A stretch of 64,000 nucleotides of DNA from Crossaster papposus (Eukaryota; Echinodermata; Asteroidea; Velatida; Solasteridae): NCBI GenBank assembly GCA_037893245.1, contig JBAIAA010000605.1, forward strand, positions 1,302,001 through 1,366,000, given 5' to 3'. Shown one piece after another: positions 29,786 to 42,600 of the stretch; the stretch's first letter is position 1; each line of letters starts with the position of its first letter. The notes under the pieces are model-generated. The model was not told the DNA's origin, ran no database searches, and was given only the letters and a program-made list of their open reading frames with translations. A program made the position numbers and the translations under genes.

Positions 29786-31565
29786 CTGGCATTGTCATTT
29801 TTACGACTGTTTAAAGGAGGAAACAATAATAAATGTTTTTCCCGATTGACAGGATAATGCAGACAGATAATCATTTGGCAAGGCTACAAAAAGAAGAAAA
29901 AAAGCCCATTACCTCAAATCTTGGCTAGTAAAAGAGTTGATGGGCTATGGAATAATTCATACTAAAACATTAAAGTGCTGATATCAATCTACAATGCATT
30001 TGGTGTGCAAGAAAAGTACTGGACACCCTTTTTTATTATACATTATCGCTATTACAGTGAGGATAAAATGTTTGAGACACAAAGTGAACACTGTTTAAGA
30101 AATTGTGTGCAAGATGAATTTAAAGTAGAATAGACCAATTTGTCACTGTGAGCAGCAAAAGTGCTCAAAAAATCGAAAACTGATTTTCCTTGAAAAGGTA
30201 AGAAGTATTGGAGATTTTCTTGTTTGGTCGAGTATATTTGGTAACTTTCTGTACTCAACAATTTTTGGAACCGCAATTCAGCAACACAAATTTCAGTAAT
30301 TTAAGTTTTAAATAAGTGAAATTATAGTACACAAAAAAAGTGAAATTATTGTACATGTAAATATAAAAAAACTAAAAAACAAAAATTATGACCCATTTTC
30401 AGTACCCTCCGACCCGAAAAAAATAGTTAAAATAGACGGGAAATCTTCTCGATACAAAATGATACCAAGATCACTTGATTCAGTCCAGTAGTTTTCATTC
30501 CAGTAACCTTTTTCTGGAACCAATTCGGGGGTCAGTTCGACAGTTGATTAACACAAGCTCGACAGAAAAGGCCTTTCCAATTAACCACAAACTTGGTTCC
30601 AGAAAAAGGATCCCTAAATGGTCCGTGACCGAATCGGGCGATCTTGGCAAAATTTTTCATCTAAAAAGATTCCCCGTTCATCCAAACTAGTTTTAATGTT
30701 CGGAGGGTACTGGAAACAGACTGTTCTACTTATTATTATTATTTTTTATTTGGGGGGGGGGGGGGGGGGGGGGGGGACCTTGTATAAACTCGAGTCTAAA
30801 AAAGTGGCCAGGGAAAATCTCTTTAATTGGTTAGGCGACATTATCTCCTTATGACATCTTGAGACACGCACAGTTTCAAGTTCATGTATACAAAAAAAAA
30901 AAATGCTGTACAAAACTACAATGTACATGACGTGCTACATGATGTGTTTATTTCCTCCCCAGATAAGAGGAAGACATGCCTTCCACGCGAGTATAGATCC
31001 GGGTGTATGAGTTGATCCCGCACCATACCACTCTCTCAACTTGGCTATCAGTTTGAAATAAAAACAAGCACTGCTCGGAACGTCTAAACTCGAACACTGA
31101 AAGAGGAAAGGAAAGCTTGTGTGCGTTTGTTTATGGTGTAAGTGGAGGACACATGCCTGGCGACACAAAGGTGAATTTGGGTTAGAATCGAGGACGTCCT
31201 CGACTGAGATTCGTGTACAAAACCAATGAGAGCCGTCGAAAAAAGTTAGAGTACAAACAAAGGAAATTATCGAGAGGAACAAAAGAAACTCAATTTACAC
31301 CATAAACAAACGTACATGTACATGTACCAACATTGTATACGTACTGTGGCCTAGAAACGAGAGAGGAAACAGATTGTGGACTTGCACACGTCCACAGTCC
31401 CCCTTTCTAAAAAAAAAAGCTTTAAAAATGAAAAATAACACCCGAGAAAACAATAACACCCGAGAGGCCAAGAATCTGAATTTGGGGTTGGAATTTTGTT
31501 TCTGGAAATGAGAAAATTGAGGAATTTCCACAGTACATACATGTAGAACTAAGGTACATTTAATT
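29786..31565. repeat. Dispersed repeat family R1, copy 2, interrupted
   Basis: Matches 14266-15485 in the same orientation from 29786 to about 30796, including the palindromic element (30400-30712) and a poly-G tract (30751-30776). It is interrupted by about 600 bp of other DNA and resumes at 31395-31565. The inserted part contains 31085-31290, which recurs inverted at 44676-44862. Confidence 0.85.
31085..31290 (-). repeat. Repeat R2, copy 1
   Basis: Inverted relative to 44676-44862. Shared blocks: CTCTCATTGGTTT, GTACACGAATCTCA, GTCGTCCTCGATTCTAACCC or near-identical, TTCACCTT, GTGTCGCCAGG, ACACCATAAACAAACG. Confidence 0.8.
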
Positions 31566-31569
31566 GTGC

Positions 31570-33222
31570 ATCCCTACGAATCCCCTAAAGGGACATATGA
31601 CAAATAAAAATCACCGTGACGAAATAATTTGAGTTTTTTAATTCGTGCGCTCGAAATGATATTTCGTGCCCACGAAATGATTTCGTGCACTCAAAATCAT
31701 TTCGTGCGTTTGCTAGAAATCGGTTATTAAAGTAAATATGACGTTGTGTCAGCACTCAGCATTAAGCAGGTAGTAGGCTAGTCTTGCTCCAAGACCGAGT
31801 ACAAATTGTACAAATCAAAAACAAATCCAAATACATAAATGAACTCAATATCTAAGACATACAAGTTAAAGAAGACAATTGATTATCACACTTTGTTACA
31901 TAATAATTTAATTCAGAACCCTGTTATTAGAACTGAACCCTAAAAATATGGGATAACAGAAGAGTTCTTGTTATCAACATAACTCTAACATTGTTCCAAA
32001 CTACAGCTGACAGGGTTTTAACCAATAAAAGGATATCACAAATCTATACATGTACTAAAATGAAATAAATTTGTTACATAGAAATATTTGTATTTAATAC
32101 TTAGTTCTTTAAAGCTTTACAGCACATCTGACAACTGATTCTTTGGTTTCACTCTCAATTTTTTTTCACCGACTTTACTAGGAAATCCCACACCAATAGA
32201 AAAGAAAAATGAAAAAAATACAATATCAGCATGATGCAGGAATCTATTCTTAGCCAAACCTTTAGTGAGTACTTTCCATGTACATGTATGTACTTTCGTT
32301 AAATCAGTATAAAAACAGCAAGAGTAAATAAAAAAGATTTGTTTGAACTGGGAAGTTCACCTTTTTTGGCATAAAGATAAAAAAGTTCAAGGCAAGATTA
32401 GGAAGAAAAAAGTATCAGAGAATAAAAACTATCTAACATTTGTAATTATTTCTGCAGCAAATTCTTTGCCTATTTCAAACACAGAAAACCCTTGGTAAAA
32501 CAAAATTTGTTTTAGATTTGATAGAAAATTGTTTGGGAAAATAGTAGCCACCTATCACTCTTTAACATAGAGCACCAGCCGTTTGACATTTGGCAATTAA
32601 AAAAGGCCTAAATAGCATTTGATAGACATGTACCCAGTGGTTGACATATTTTCAACAACAATGTTTGGTTTGTACGGACACAAAAATCCAGGGATGTAGT
32701 CGAGTCCACCACAAGTCCCTGCAAGTCCATCACAAGTCCTTCAGTTCCAATTCAAATCACAAGCTATTTATAAAATCAGCTTTGACAAAAACATTCCTTT
32801 GTCATTGTTCATCCAGTTACTTGTGACTGCCTTTATGAATGGACTTGTGACTGGCTTCACGAAAGGACATGTGAACGGACTTGCAGGGACTTGACTACAA
32901 CCCTGCAAAAATCTAGAGCCAAGGATCGTGTTCGGTATAGCGGCGTTTCACTGTATCATGCTTAACCAGTTCACGCCAGAGGACAGGTATACATGCAATA
33001 TCCTTCCGAAAATCTAAACAGATGACTGATAAACACGCCACGAGCAACTCGAAGCGAGGCCGGAAATATCTGTCAGCGACCAGCTCGCAGCTGGCATGTG
33101 TGGGTGTGCTGCCCACAGACTGCCACCTTGGTCTGCTTATCTGATATTTGCTTACAGCAAATGTCTGTGCTAAGGTCCCTGGGTAACTGATGAACACCCC
33201 CAACATGGAGGCCATGCAACAA
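31570..33222. other. No gene; 3' flank of seipin
   Basis: AT-rich. It contains palindromic 18-bp modules around ATTTCGTGC and GCACGAAAT at 31640-31715, and a hAT-type MITE at 32689-32905. Confidence 0.6.
32689..32905. mobile_element. 217-bp hAT-type MITE with 8-bp target duplication
   Basis: Starts CAGGGATGTAGTCGAGTCC and ends with the mirrored GGACTTGACTACAACCCTG. CAAAAATC is duplicated at 32681-32688 and 32906-32913. 5'-CAGGG ends with 8-bp duplications are diagnostic of hAT elements. Confidence 0.87.
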
Positions 33223-33677
33223 CTATAAACCGTTGTTATCAGGTTCCTTCTTACGTTGTCTCAACTCTTCTCCGTCTGGCACTAATGGTCGGCTAGCTCC
33301 CTCCGCTAGCATTTCAGATACTTCTCTACTCTCAACGCCTTCAGGATCTCTGACTGCAGGCTCTTCCTCCTCCCCAGCATCATCTTCAACCTCATTTTCT
33401 AGCATTCCTGCCTCTCCTTGCGTCAACGAGGCCTCGTCTTGTGGTTCCCCGGGGCTGTTAGAGTCAACCTGATCAGATTGAGGGGCTGCAACCTCCCAAC
33501 CTGTGTCTGACGACCCCTCGCCATTGGTCGCCCTGACTGTGTCCGTAATGGAGGAGCTTCGGTCGCCAGTGGACAGCCCATCAACACTGCTGACACCTGA
33601 ACTCTGAGAATCACGATCATCCTGGAAGCCCCTCTGGCTGATGACGGTGACATTATTTGGACGGCCTCGAAGCAGAG
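33223..33677 (-). CDS. BSCL2: Seipin exon 8: cytosolic tail
   Basis: [20 protein letters not shown], then a Ser/Glu/Asp-rich disordered tail with [15 protein letters not shown] and a terminal [10 protein letters not shown]. Poorly conserved acidic tails with a LRQR end also occur in vertebrate seipin. Confidence 0.9.
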
Positions 33678-36600
33678 CTAAAGACAAAACCCAGAAATCA
33701 GGGTTTTACAGATACATTTGTAATAGCGGTACCTAACAGTTTGATGTCCTCTCTCCAGCTTGCATTGTCACAGATTTTTAAGCACAGCTTTGACAAAAGC
33801 TACACTTTTTGTATGTTGTCCTTTTTGTTCAAGTGATAAAGTGTCAGTAATTACAGGCCTTTTCTTTTAGGGGGTGGGGGGTGGGGGGGGGGGGGGGGGG
33901 GTGGGAGTAAGTGCACTTTGACCTTGAATGAAGCAAAATTATTGAGGGCACCAAGGCCAGTACGTAGGGCACCAAGGATAAATTATATCTGGAGTAAGGG
34001 CACAGAGGCTAAAATTGAAATATTTGTACGCATGTGCAATGCATTAATTAGACTTATCATACTCTGCCTTATCAGATTCCCGTGTTCTCAAACTTTGAAA
34101 ATTAAAGGTCGGGGGTGGGGGTTGCGGGGGTGGGGCGGTATCGTAAGTCCGACGCCTCGTAAGTCCAATGCCTTGTAAGTCTGTCGCCTCATAAGTCAGA
34201 TGCCTCATAAGTCCAATGAGGCGTCGAACCTATAAGGTGTCGCACTTATGGACTATTGCAATAAAAGGTGGATTTGTGCAACAAGGCAAGAACTAGTTTA
34301 ATTAGAAGTTCATGCCCCCCCCCCCCCCCCCCTTCCTCTCCCCTGGTGTTCACCGACTCGATAAATCTACTTGACTTCCAGTGTTTTTGAACTCATTGTA
34401 CCCAGACATGCAGTTGAGTTTTTCGTTATTTAAAACACAAGGTAATGGTATAAGACCCAATTTTACACTCAAAACATGAACACAATTTTGACGTAAAAAT
34501 GTGCTGTAACAAAACATTGCTTGGAGACTGGACTTATTTACCTACACTGTACATATACTGTAACACAATATCAAACAGGTGGAACCAGACTAATGTGTAT
34601 ACTGAGTACCACCTCGTTCCCATTCATCGAGCGCTCTGTCGCTACAAGTGCAATGCAATCATTTTGACTACGAGGTCATTTTGCATGACATTGCTTTTAG
34701 GTTGCTGTGGAATCGCGAAGCTACATTATGTTGTGCATACTGTACATCACTGTACGCATGCCAGCGTTTAATGTTAACGATACGTGCAGCGAGAAAAACA
34801 AAATACAAATGAAATCAAGAATTGTAGACAGTAATATTTGTCCCGTGGATGTTTTTTTCTGCAAAAATGAAAAAACTGGCCCATTATTTTTAGTGGGGCA
34901 CCTCGGCCAGTAAAAAGGCCCTGACGAAAATGGCCGTCGTTCAATTCAAGCCCTGTAATAACTAAGAAAATACCTCTTGACTGCATTGCCTGCAGTTTTC
35001 TTTGTGTATTTATCAATGACCATGAACCACACTCGAACCCCAACCACACGCCTGCCATACCCACCCAAAATACAGTGTCCAAAAAATTGAATGAAATGAA
35101 ATATAGTGGAATGCTAAACATAGAATTAGAATGTGCAAGGGTATATATAGGTATGGTATAAAAGATACATCTTTCCACTTTAAAATTAAATATCAAACGT
35201 CCAAATCTGGTAACTTTTCACAGAGTTATGAGTAATTTCCCAAGACAGTTCAAATTTGACCATGGGATCAAGTTTTCAATTTTAGGCATTTGTACAAAGG
35301 TAGCCTATTTGCCTCTGTGGATAATTGCCTGGCCTTCACTGCAGGAGCAGTAAACAACATCCATGTTAAACATGTTTACATGCTTAGGATGGATAGTGTT
35401 TAGGCATTGAATATTGATGTTTAGGAATTGGCCGGACACGTGCGTTTAACTGCAAATTAGCAACAACCACATTTGCGTATTCAAATAAAATTGAAAAACT
35501 TGGTCTCAATGTCAATTTGACCTCTGCTTGGAAATCACTCACAACTGTCCAAAAATATCAGATTTTGACATTTGATGTCTCATTTTAAAGTGGAACAGTG
35601 TATCTTTCTAACCATACCTATATTATCTATGTTGGTTACACATTCTACAAGTGGCATTCCGTTATATTTTGTTTGCATTTTTTTGGAGACACACTGTATG
35701 TACATCTACCTGAGTGTCCGATACCATGCTTTTTTCAATTACCTTCCCGTGTTCCTCAATGGCCACAAAGTGCACTGTGACTACACCCGTGCCCCACCCA
35801 CAACTACCTGTTTGTTAATGCCTGCTCTTTTTAATGATCTTCCAGGATCCCTCATTGGCAAAAAACTACGCCCATGTCCAAACCCACTCTGTGATCACCC
35901 CTGCCCCGCCCACCTATCTGTATATATACATGTATCTACCTGCTCGTTCGGAGGCCATGCTCTTTCTGATCATCTTCCGGCGGTCCTCGTAAGACAGCGA
36001 ATTCACTTCCTCGAGTCTGACCACGGTCTCCTCATCTTGGCTGGAGAATGCCCCAGTGCACTGTTGCCACGACACCACGGTGACCAGAGACAGAAAGAGG
36101 AAGAAGGTGGATATGAAGACAAGAGCCGTGCTGAATGGCCACCGGTACATCAGATACCTGAATGAATAACAACAATTACTGCTGATCAGAGCCGTGCTGA
36201 ATGGCCACTGGTACATCAGATACCTGAATGAATAACAACAATTACTGCTGATCAGAGCCGTGCTGAATGGCCACTGGTACATCAGATACCTGAAGGACAA
36301 ACAACAATTACTGCTGATCAGAGCCCTGCTGAATGGCCACTGGTACATCAGATACCTGAAGGAATAACAACAATTACTGCTGATCAGAGCCCTGCTGAAT
36401 GGCCACTGGTACATCAGATACCTGAAGGAATAACAACAATTACTGCTGATCAGAGCCCTGCTGAATGGCCACTGGTACATCAGATACCTGAATGAATAAC
36501 AACAATTACTGGTGATCAGAGCCGTGCTGAATGGCCACTGGTACATCAGATACCTGAAGGAATAACAACAATTACTGCTGATCAGAGCCCTGCTGAATGG

Positions 36601-39600
36601 CCACTGGTACATCAGATACCTGAAGGAATAACAACAATTACTGCTGACCAGAGCCGTGCTGAATGGCCACTGGTACATCAGATACCTGAAGGAATAACAA
36701 CAATTACTGGTGATCAGAGCCCTGCTGAATGGCCACTGGTACATCAGATACCTGAAGGACAAACAACAATTACTGCTGATCAGAGCCCTGCTGAATGGCC
36801 ACTGGTACATCAGATACATGAAGGAATAACACCAATTACTGCTGATCAGAGCCCTGCTGAATGGCCACTGGTACATCAGATACATGAAGGAATAACACCA
36901 ATTACTGGTGATCAGAGCCGTGCTGAATGGCCACTGGTACATCAGATACCTGAAGGAATAACAACAATTACTGCTGATCAGAGCCGTGCTGAATGGCCAC
37001 TGGTACATCAGATACCTGAAGGAATAACACCAATTACTGCTGATCAGAGCCCTGCTGAATGGCCACTGGTACATCAGATACATGAAGGAATAACACCAAT
37101 TACTGCTGATCAGAGCCCTGCTGAATGGCCACTGGTACATCAGATACCTGAAGGAATAACAACAATTACTGCTGATCAGAGCCGTGCTGAATGGCCACTG
37201 GTACATCAGATACCTGAAGGAATAACAACAATTACTGCTGATCAGAGCCCTGCTGAATGGCCACTGGTACATCAGATACCTGAAGGAATAACAACAATTA
37301 CTGCTGACCAGAGCCCTGCTGAATGGCCACTGGTACATCAGATACCTGAAGGAATAACAACAATTACTGCTGATCAGAGCCCTGCTGAATGGCCACTTGT
37401 ACATCAGATACCTGAAGGAATAACAACAATTACTGCTGATCAGAGCCCTGCTGAATGGCCACTGGTACATCAGATACCTGAAGGAATAACAACAATTACT
37501 GGTGATCAGAGCCGTGCTGAATGGCCACTGGTACATCAGATACCTGAAGGAATAACAACAATTACTGCTGATCAGAGCCGTGCTGAATGGCCACTGGTAC
37601 ATCAGATACCTGAAGGAATAACAACAATTACTGCTGATCAGAGCCCTGCTGAATGGCCACTGGTACATCAGATACCTGAAGGAATAACAACAATTACTGC
37701 TGACCAGAGCCCTGCTGAATGGCCACTGGTACATCAGATACCTGAAGGAATAACAACAATTACTGCTGATCAGAGCCCTGCTGAATGGCCACTTGTACAT
37801 CAGATACCTGAAGGAATAACAACAATTACTGCTGATCAGAGCCCTGCTGAATGGCCACTGGTACATCAGATACCTGAAGGAATAACAACAATTACTGGTG
37901 ATCAGAGCCGTGCTGAATGGCCACTGGTACATCAGATACCTGAAGGAATAACAACAATTACTGCTGATCAGAGCCGTGCTGAATGGCCACTGGTACATCA
38001 GATACCTGAAGGACAAACAACAATTACTGCTGATCAGAGCCCTGCTGAATGGCCACTGGTACATCAGATACCTGAAGGAATAACAACAATTACTGGTGAT
38101 CAGAGCCCTGCTGAATGGCCACTGGTACATCAGATACCTGAAGGAATAACAACAATTACTGGTGATCAGAGCCCTGCTGAATGGCCACTGGTACATCAGA
38201 TACCTGAAGGAATAACAACAATTACTGGTGATCAGAGCCCTGCTGAATGGCCACTGGTACATCAGATACCTGAAGGAATAACAACAATTACTGCTGATCA
38301 GAGCCGTGCTGAATGGCCACTGGTACATCAGATACATGAAGGAATAACACCAATTACTGCTGATCAGAGCCCTGCTGAATGGCCACTGGTACAACAGATA
38401 CCTGAAGGAATAATATCATCATATTAATGTCATTCTTCCTGCCCTTTTGGTTTACTACTCGCAAGTACTCAACTACTCGAGATTAATTTCCTTGCGAATA
38501 CCCGAGTAGGAAAATCTACTACTCGCCTAGCACTTATAGTTGAGGTTTCAAATTTTGTTTAATTACTTACCTGAGTCCTGTGAAGTAAGCTTGGATCTTG
38601 AGGATGGAGGAATAAATCTCTAGTTGTCTTGCTTGAAGTTCAACGCATGCTCCAATCATTGGTTTGTACTGTCCATGTAAACAATGACGTACAAAAAGTC
38701 AATTCGTAATAGAAACAGAAATACTCATGTGGCTACACGTAGTTACAAAATTACAGTTCTGGCAGAATTTATTTTTGCCATTTTCGTATCTCAAGTGAAA
38801 AAAAGAAGTTTGTCACAATCTAACACAGATTATAATATTGCAGCCCTGTGGAGACAGTGTCCGCTCAATTGTCCAAATTACTCACAATAAATACATGTAG
38901 GCTTTTTGACCTTATTCTTGGAAGAAGTGGATGCTGCATAATAAATCAATCAAATAGGAAATAAAAAAACATATGGTATCAAATAAATTACTCACAACTG
39001 TTTTTTTTTTAAAGTGTTTTTTTAAATCAAATTTGTTTGTCTAAATCTGTCAGGTTTCATCAGGCTCTCCAGTACGTGTCATTGCTCGAACAATCATTTG
39101 TCTGGGACAATCATATACCGAAGGGCCTCCTATACTCGTTGTTAGAAGATCTCTTCCAAATGGTACATTATAAATGATGGATTTGACGTAATCCTGGTCT
39201 ATTGGTGTCAAGTCCGGTGTCAAGGCCTGTCCAATTGACCACTGACGTGGTTCAACAAAAAGATCCTCAATGGACCGATCCGGCCTGTCAATCACTACGC
39301 GCGCATTGACCAATAAGATTACGAGTTTTGTTCAGGTACCTTAGCAACGGTTGCTACAGGCGTGGTCCGCCATTAGCTCGGTCAAACTATCACATTGTGG
39401 TTAGAAACGTGTACACAAACAAATGGCTTCGGTACGAAAAAGCACCGTATTTGTCAATCAAAATACGGCTGTATGGAGTTTAAAAAATTGTCAAAAATAT
39501 GCATGAAATGGTCATGAAATATGTAAATAACACGCTGGTACTCGGATTATGACATCATTTTTTCCCCGTTAAATACCAAAACAAACCTCGAAAATGAGAA

Positions 39601-42600
39601 TTATCGTTGAACTCGTGTGACGTGAACGGCGGGAATGTCAAGAACTTAAGATAAACAAGGTCAAGGACAGTGCAGTCTAAGGTAGGATAGGGGCCTATGT
39701 AGAGTTAGTAGTAATAATCTACATGTATAGCAGTCTATTAATTAGGCTAAAGTTTAAATCAACATTTTCGTTGTACGTGTTCTACGCCTAGCCTAGCGTA
39801 CATAAGTACATGTACATGTACGTACGTGTGTGCAACTTGACCGAGGTAATGGCGTCGCCATGCCGTTGCTAAGGTGGGCGGGGCTTATGGTCAAATCCGG
39901 ATCAGTCCATTAAAACTACTGGACCAAATCGGGTAGGCTTGGTATCTTTTTTTTAAATCTAGAATTATAAAGATTCCCCATTCATCCAAACTAGTGTTTC
40001 TGGTCAGAGGGGTACTTAAAATAGGCCGTTCCTGTTTTTTGGTGACCACCCTATATATTGGATTTGTGATGTCACTTACCGGGTTGTCAAGGTAATTTTC
40101 CATCAAGCTGACCATGATGGTCTGTTTCTCTTCACTGTACCCCGTCAACAACAAGGGAATAAAGAATAACGTTTGGATAGTTTTCAAGAGGTTGGACTGG
40201 TAGTGCAGCATAGCCTAAGAGACAAGAAAAACAATAATATCAAGTTATACGCAGAAGAAAATTGCCTGTTACTTGAGCTAAAAAGCCCAACTTTTCAAGC
40301 CACTCACATTTTCTCCACTCCTACTCTCTCCCCCCAAAACCACTAATAAACTTAACTCAGAGTAATTAATAAGAACAGTTTGAATTAATATTTAGGTTTT
40401 TCATTACCGTCCACGCTGATTTTTACACCGCCATATTTGTTTATTTTATATATTTTTGTGCAAGTTTGAATTTTTTTCTCAATAACGTGTATTTTTCAGA
40501 CAAAATTTTCCACCAAATTCACAGGTGACTTTGGTTTCCGACATAATAAGCAAGTTTGATAGTGATACTGATATTAGTCTCCTCATAAAAATATGGAGAA
40601 ATTCGTCATGTACATTGTACACTGCCATTATAAAAATACATACAAAATACAGTATACAGACACAAAATATTATCAATTAATATCAATTAAACAGGAACAC
40701 AAACCAACACCAGGATGACAAACACAGCACTAAAATCATTGACAATACCCAACTATCTGTATCTGTACTTGTGATAAATATTGTCAAACCCAACAATTGA
40801 AGTGGAAACGAGCAACTTATTGAAAACAAGTTGTACGAGTGCAGACAGTCCTAAAATGTTTTCCTGAAGGAAGTTTTATTCACTGCATGCATGCCATCAT
40901 ACACTGGTTCTCACTGCTAACAGAACGAACAACTACAAAGTATGTTCAAACTTTGACAGCGTTGAAGATCTCAGGAAAACAGCATTGAAACCCGATGATA
41001 CCGGTATATTCAATGAGGTTTTCTGAGTTACCATCTTTTGGTATAGGTAGTTTTTGCATCAGGGTATAACAATAAAAATGTTAGTTCTTATATAGCGCTT
41101 TAGACTCCCACAATATGGGTGTATCAAAGCGCTTTACAATTATTATCCCCGTTCACAAGGAACGAGAGCATTTCTGCAGCAGCTCAAATCAGCGCATGTG
41201 GTCTCTACCTTCACAGGTACCCATTGATGCTCCTGGGTGGAGAGAGGCAATTGTAGCAAAGTGTCTTGCCCAAGAACACAAGCACCATGTTCCATCCAAG
41301 GGTTCGAACCCACGTACGGTACTATCGTACAGGAGTCAAACACCAGAACCACTGGACCACAGCGCCCCAGAGTAGTGAAAGTATGCCTGTTCAGTTTTTG
41401 TATGGGCAATGCTAGTATACATGTATGTAAATGTAGCTACATATGTATTCCTTGAGAGAAACGATACTCTACTCACTGGACGTGATGACGATGCTGTTAT
41501 TTCACCACCAGCGGCATAGAGATCCATTTTCACCATAAATACACCTGTATATAAATATATTGCATTTTTAAATCTTCAAGTAGCACTTATAAGGCATGGC
41601 ATCTGAATTTTAAATATAAAATGCATAACTTTTTCAAATTCTCAAATTGTGACTGGTCTTAGAAAGATGAAAAGAAATGTCAACGATATCATTACTTGCA
41701 TCCCTAACACTCCTTCAGTAATTTACTGGGAATATTCTTCACTCTTGCAAAACCAAGTTCCATATAGTACTTGTACATGGGTCATTCCACCATGTGACAT
41801 TAATATTCATAAGTACTATTACAGTAGACTAGGAGCAAAGTTGTGAAAGCCCTGTAAATAAGAATTTTGCTCAACACCTACTACATCCAAGGTTTGACTT
41901 CACAATATGGAAGAACATACCCTACTGAACACTGCTAGGTAGTATGTGGCTTCAAATTGTGGTATCACTTTTGAGAAAAACTTGGTTTTTGAGGGTAAAA
42001 AGTTGGCATTGTTATTAATTTGGCACCAATTGTTAGTAAACAGTCTAGTCATATATTTAAAAAAAAAAAAAAAAAAAATGCTTATATCTTAATATCTTAT
42101 ATAAATTATCACAACTATCATTTAAATATTTTTTACATTTCATTTTTATAAAGTACATACTAAAATGTGAAATAATTTTGAAATAAGAAAAAAGAAAACT
42201 TGTACGAGGCTACTACATGTAATCCCGTTTTGGTTTTTTTAGTTTTTTTTAAAGGTTATCTTTTAAAGGGGCGTGGCCACGCCCCTTTGTCTCCTTAGAC
42301 CATAATTATTATTTTTTAGCCAATGAGGAACATTTGAGTCATGAACTCATTAAACAGCATCATTTGCATGAACAAAAGTGATGTTTATATGCTTTCATTG
42401 TGTCAAACTTATCTTAATTTTTTTTTTTTTATTATTTTTTATCAAATTAATTTTTTTGTAATATTTTTTGATAGCAGCGCTAAATTTATACCACAATTTG
42501 AGTCCACATACTACCTAGAGATGTTCTACTAGGTCTATTCCACCAGATAAAGCAATCGAACCTTAGATGTAGTGAGAGTTGAGCACCCACTTTTTTTTTT

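Noticed and set aside
35914-38394. An 826-residue open frame that looks like a repetitive membrane protein
   Set aside because: It is 34 copies of a 66-bp unit read through into seipin exon 7. There is no independent start or promoter evidence; treated as a VNTR with possible isoform consequences.
39050-39313. 87-residue frame in seipin intron 5
   Set aside because: Falls in a diverged palindromic repeat (family P1) and has no family resemblance.
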